Positions 61,220-64,000 of a stretch of 64,000 bases of DNA are shown in pieces (position 1 is the stretch's first letter; every line of letters begins with the position of its first letter). Made by a program: the position numbers and the translations under genes. The stretch lies in contig CAIYJE010000098.1 of NCBI GenBank assembly GCA_903926465.1, positions 43,125-107,124 of the forward strand. Reading direction: 5' to 3'. The notes under the pieces are model-generated. The model was not told the origin of the DNA. It ran no database searches and saw only the letters and a program-made list of their open reading frames with translations. This stretch comes from an uncultured Planctomycetales bacterium (lineage in GTDB: Bacteria > Planctomycetota > Planctomycetia > Isosphaerales > Isosphaeraceae).

Positions 61220-64000
61220 ATGAAAGTGCGACGCAAGAACAGGCACGCCTTACGACCCGGGCTTGAGCAACTTGACAAGATCATGCTGCTCACTCAGGTT
61301 CCTGGTGGAACACCAGACTTTTTTGGTCTGACCGGTACCTCAAACTGGGCCAACAGTCCTCAGCCTGTCGTCACTCTGACCCCCACCGGCTCTTACACCG
61401 TGACCGGCGGCATCAAAAAGTTCCAGGACACCATCGCCGGCCTGGGTGCAACGGGTGCCAATAACCTGGGTCAGTACTTGCCCGTCGCCGTGGCGGACAC
61501 AACAACGTATCCAGGGTCAGATTATTACGAAATTGCTGTGATTCAGTACACGCAAAAGCTCTCAAGCAGCCTGAACCCCACCACGCTCCGTGGTTACGTT
61601 CAGATTGAGACTCCGGTCAACGCCGCCGTGAGTGCCCACTTCGCACTGACCTACCCTAACGGATCACCGATTCTCAATAATCTGGGTCAGCCGGTGTACT
61701 CGGTTGCTGCTCCCCAGTTCCTGGGTACCGAGATCCAGGCCACCAGCAATACGCCTGTGCGCGTCAAGTTCGATAACTACTTGCCGACAGGGGTTGCTGG
61801 CAATCTGTTCCTCCCTGTCGATGGAACCGTGCAGGGCGCTGGTGCTGGTCCTAACGGCACGGTGGAAGTGATTGCGGCTGACCGTGTGGGCACCACGGGT
61901 ACCACGGCTCAATACACCACAGCCACGCCTCAGGTGTTGACCGTGGGCGAACATATCAATATCTCGGGCATGTTACCCCAGGACTATAACGGTGACTTCG
62001 ATGTGGCGTCGGTCATCGATTCGACTCACTTCACCGTCAAGCTGTATGAATATCCTGGTGGTCCAGCGTTCCGAGGTGACTCTTCCCAAAAGATTACGCT
62101 CAACGGAGCACCCAAAGGTGGGACCTTCACGGTCACCGGTACGAATCCGCTGACCAAGGTAACAGCAACCTCGGCAGCGCTGGCGTACAATGCAACCGCG
62201 CTCACGGTCCAGACCGCCCTCAACGCCATTTATGGGCTGAATAACGTCACGGTCATCGGCACAAGCCCGACCGGTGGTGTGAGCTCGACCGGTACGGCAC
62301 CCTACACCGTCTCTTTTGGTGGTACCCTTCGGCCCTACATCGTTCCTCAGATGACCGTGGGAACGAACAGATTGACAGGCGGCACTCTTCCGTCCGTCAG
62401 CATCGCTTACACCACCACGATTGGTTCCGTGGGTGAAGCTTATACCGATAATCGTGCAACCATCCACCTGCACGGTGGAGTGACTCCGTGGATCAGCGAT
62501 GGTACTGCCAACCAGTGGATCAGTCCGGCTGGCCAGACCACGAGCTATCCCCGTGGCGTGAGCGCTATTAACGTCCCAGACATGCCCGATCCGGGCCCGG
62601 GCTCGATGACGTTCTTCTACACCAATCAGCAGTCCGCGAGGATGATGTTCTATCACGATCATAGCCTGGGGATAACACGCCTCAACGTCTATGCTGGTGA
62701 AGAATCAATCTACACGCTCACGGACGCTGTTGAGCAAAACCTCATCGCGACTGGCATTTTGCCTGCGGCCACTCCCCTGGTTTTCCAGGATAAGACCTTC
62801 ATTGATCCGACCACGGTCATGACCACGGACCCGACCTGGCCGATTGCCCTCAACATGGGGAATTCAGACCTCTGGACGCCCCACGTCTGGATGCCGAACC
62901 AGAACCCCAACGATCCCACGGGTGGTAATAACTACGGCCGCTGGGATTACGGCCCATGGTTCTGGCCTCCTTGGAGCGTTGCCTACCAGGCCATTCAAGG
63001 GGCCGGAGGGATCAACATCACTTCCGGTGGAACAGGCTACAAACTAGCTCCCACGGTAACGATCACGGCCGCACCGGGTGACACCGGTTATGGCGCCAGC
63101 GCCCATGCCGTACTGACTGCGGGTGTGGTGACGTCGATCATCCTCGACACGCCAGGGCAGGGCTATACCCTTCCTCCGGTGATCACCATAACCAATGCCG
63201 CCGGTGATACCACGGGCAAAGGTGCGACCGCGACCTCGGTGATCTGGCAATATCCAGACGTGCCGAACATTAGCCAGACCATGGAAGCTTACCAGGACAC
63301 CGCCATGGTGAACGGTACGCCTTACCCGGTCATGAATGTGGATCCCAAAGCGTACCGATTCCAGATTCTGAACGCCGCCGACGACCGGTTCATTAATCTG
63401 CAACTCTACACGTCCAGCAATATCGTTGACCCTGCCTCGCTGGTGATCACCGCGGGCGGTAGTGGCTACACGGTTGCCCCCACGGTCACGATCACGCCGG
63501 CCGCTGGTGATACCACCGGTTATGGTGCCACGGCGACGGCGACCATTGACACCACGCCCGGTTCGTTGACGTTCGGCCAGGTGATTGGAATCCAGTTTGA
63601 TACGGTCGGTAGTGGGTATACCCTGCCGCCTGTTATCACGATTTCAGCGCCCACCACGGCGGGAGGTGTCACAGCCACGGCCACTGCTCAGATTTATACC
63701 GGCGGCACGGAAGTGGGCATGGTTCCAGCCGTTGCTGGAGCTGCCGCATTCCCAGACGGATCGGTGACCGACGCTTATGGCGCAGTGAACAACTGGACGA
63801 CGACCACCAGTGGTCAGCCTGGTGACATCATCGACGGCCGCGCCGGCGGCCTGCCCGACCCCAAGACCATTGGTCCGGACATCATTCAGATTGGCAACGA
63901 AGGCGGCTTCTTGCCCGCGATCAATGTCATTCCCAGCACGCCCATCGGTTTCCAGCGGAATCCCAAAAACATCACCATTGGTAACGTGCTTGAGCACGGC
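61220..64000 (+). CDS. Giant multicopper oxidase-like surface protein (5' part; runs off the window)
   Basis: The frame is open from ATG 61220 to the last base (927 codons, no stop). The N-terminus MKVRRKNRHALRPGLEQLDKIMLLT resembles the planctomycete LEPRxLLS-type motif. CotA-like multicopper oxidase signatures are present: IHLHGGVTPW (His416, His418) and MFYHDHSLGITRLNVYAG (His479, His481). Between the cupredoxin parts lie large beta-rich insertions, including one with ALTVQTALNAIYGLNNVTV and four segments with the core GYTxxPxxTIT (near 63025, 63160, 63460, 63615). The C-terminal copper-site motifs should lie beyond the window. It probably oxidises metals or phenolics at the cell surface. 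AGAGG lies 10 bases before the ATG. Confidence 0.85.
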   Translation, partial: MKVRRKNRHALRPGLEQLDKIMLLTQVPGGTPDFFGLTGTSNWANSPQPVVTLTPTGSYTVTGGIKKFQDTIAGLGATGANNLGQYLPVAVADTTTYPGSDYYEIAVIQYTQKLSSSLNPTTLRGYVQIETPVNAAVSAHFALTYPNGSPILNNLGQPVYSVAAPQFLGTEIQATSNTPVRVKFDNYLPTGVAGNLFLPVDGTVQGAGAGPNGTVEVIAADRVGTTGTTAQYTTATPQVLTVGEHINISGMLPQDYNGDFDVASVIDSTHFTVKLYEYPGGPAFRGDSSQKITLNGAPKGGTFTVTGTNPLTKVTATSAALAYNATALTVQTALNAIYGLNNVTVIGTSPTGGVSSTGTAPYTVSFGGTLRPYIVPQMTVGTNRLTGGTLPSVSIAYTTTIGSVGEAYTDNRATIHLHGGVTPWISDGTANQWISPAGQTTSYPRGVSAINVPDMPDPGPGSMTFFYTNQQSARMMFYHDHSLGITRLNVYAGEESIYTLTDAVEQNLIATGILPAATPLVFQDKTFIDPTTVMTTDPTWPIALNMGNSDLWTPHVWMPNQNPNDPTGGNNYGRWDYGPWFWPPWSVAYQAIQGAGGINITSGGTGYKLAPTVTITAAPGDTGYGASAHAVLTAGVVTSIILDTPGQGYTLPPVITITNAAGDTTGKGATATSVIWQYPDVPNISQTMEAYQDTAMVNGTPYPVMNVDPKAYRFQILNAADDRFINLQLYTSSNIVDPASLVITAGGSGYTVAPTVTITPAAGDTTGYGATATATIDTTPGSLTFGQVIGIQFDTVGSGYTLPPVITISAPTTAGGVTATATAQIYTGGTEVGMVPAVAGAAAFPDGSVTDAYGAVNNWTTTTSGQPGDIIDGRAGGLPDPKTIGPDIIQIGNEGGFLPAINVIPSTPIGFQRNPKNITIGNVLEHG

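Overview
The window looks like chromosomal DNA of a planctomycete (phylum Planctomycetota, probably class Planctomycetia). The evidence is four pairs of a secreted DUF1549/DUF1553 protein (usually with an N-terminal Planctomycete-type cytochrome c, PSCyt1) followed by a Tat-exported DUF1501 protein, two DUF1080 domains, a ThuA-like protein, a large PSCyt/HEAT-type haem protein, and two very large surface proteins whose N-termini resemble the planctomycete LEPRxLLS-type motif. Genus cannot be decided from the sequence alone. Genes lie on both strands in short operons.

Layout. 1-4.3 kb: housekeeping genes (3' end of a probable pyrH, frr, trpD), a convergent rhomboid/GNAT operon, a STAS-domain protein and a small conserved-looking protein. 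4.6-14.7 kb: a dihydrodipicolinate-synthase-family aldolase with a clear terminator, a secreted HExxH protein, a von Willebrand A protein, a secreted alpha/beta hydrolase, a Tat-exported Gfo/Idh/MocA oxidoreductase, a secreted DUF1080-methyltransferase fusion translationally coupled to an APC permease, and a UPF0173 metallo-hydrolase. 14.97 kb: tRNA-Val(GAC). 15.6-25.1 kb: a beta-helix-like protein, a methyltransferase, a repeat-bearing gap, a 1088-residue haem protein, and a fucosyltransferase-like gene broken by one in-frame stop.

25.2-56.1 kb is dominated by the four DUF1549/DUF1553 + DUF1501 pairs, always in that gene order: 29.3-25.2 kb (-), 31.9-35.8 kb (+), 47.8-44.1 kb (-), 51.6-56.1 kb (+). 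Between them sit a CocE-type hydrolase, a 1531-residue repeat-built surface protein, a small lipoprotein, a neutral-ceramidase-like protein, a Tat aldo/keto reductase, a DUF1080 protein and a ThuA-like protein. Most of these carry export signals, so the region looks like an extracytoplasmic catabolic and surface repertoire; the substrates cannot be read from sequence. 56.2-64 kb: a GH16 glycosidase with N-terminal accessory domains, a small basic protein, a pentameric ligand-gated ion channel homologue, and the first 927 codons of a giant multicopper oxidase that runs off the window.

The most unusual items are a near-identical ~98-bp element with terminal inverted repeats present twice in opposite orientation (20.2 and 58.9 kb), an older diverged ~200-bp repeat shared between 36.0 and 59.1 kb, the exported DUF1080-methyltransferase fusion, the prokaryotic Cys-loop-type channel, the single-nonsense fucosyltransferase, and the modular surface protein. 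I found no CRISPR array, no transposase, no rRNA and no complete mobile element. No single locus stands out as a clearly new multi-gene system.
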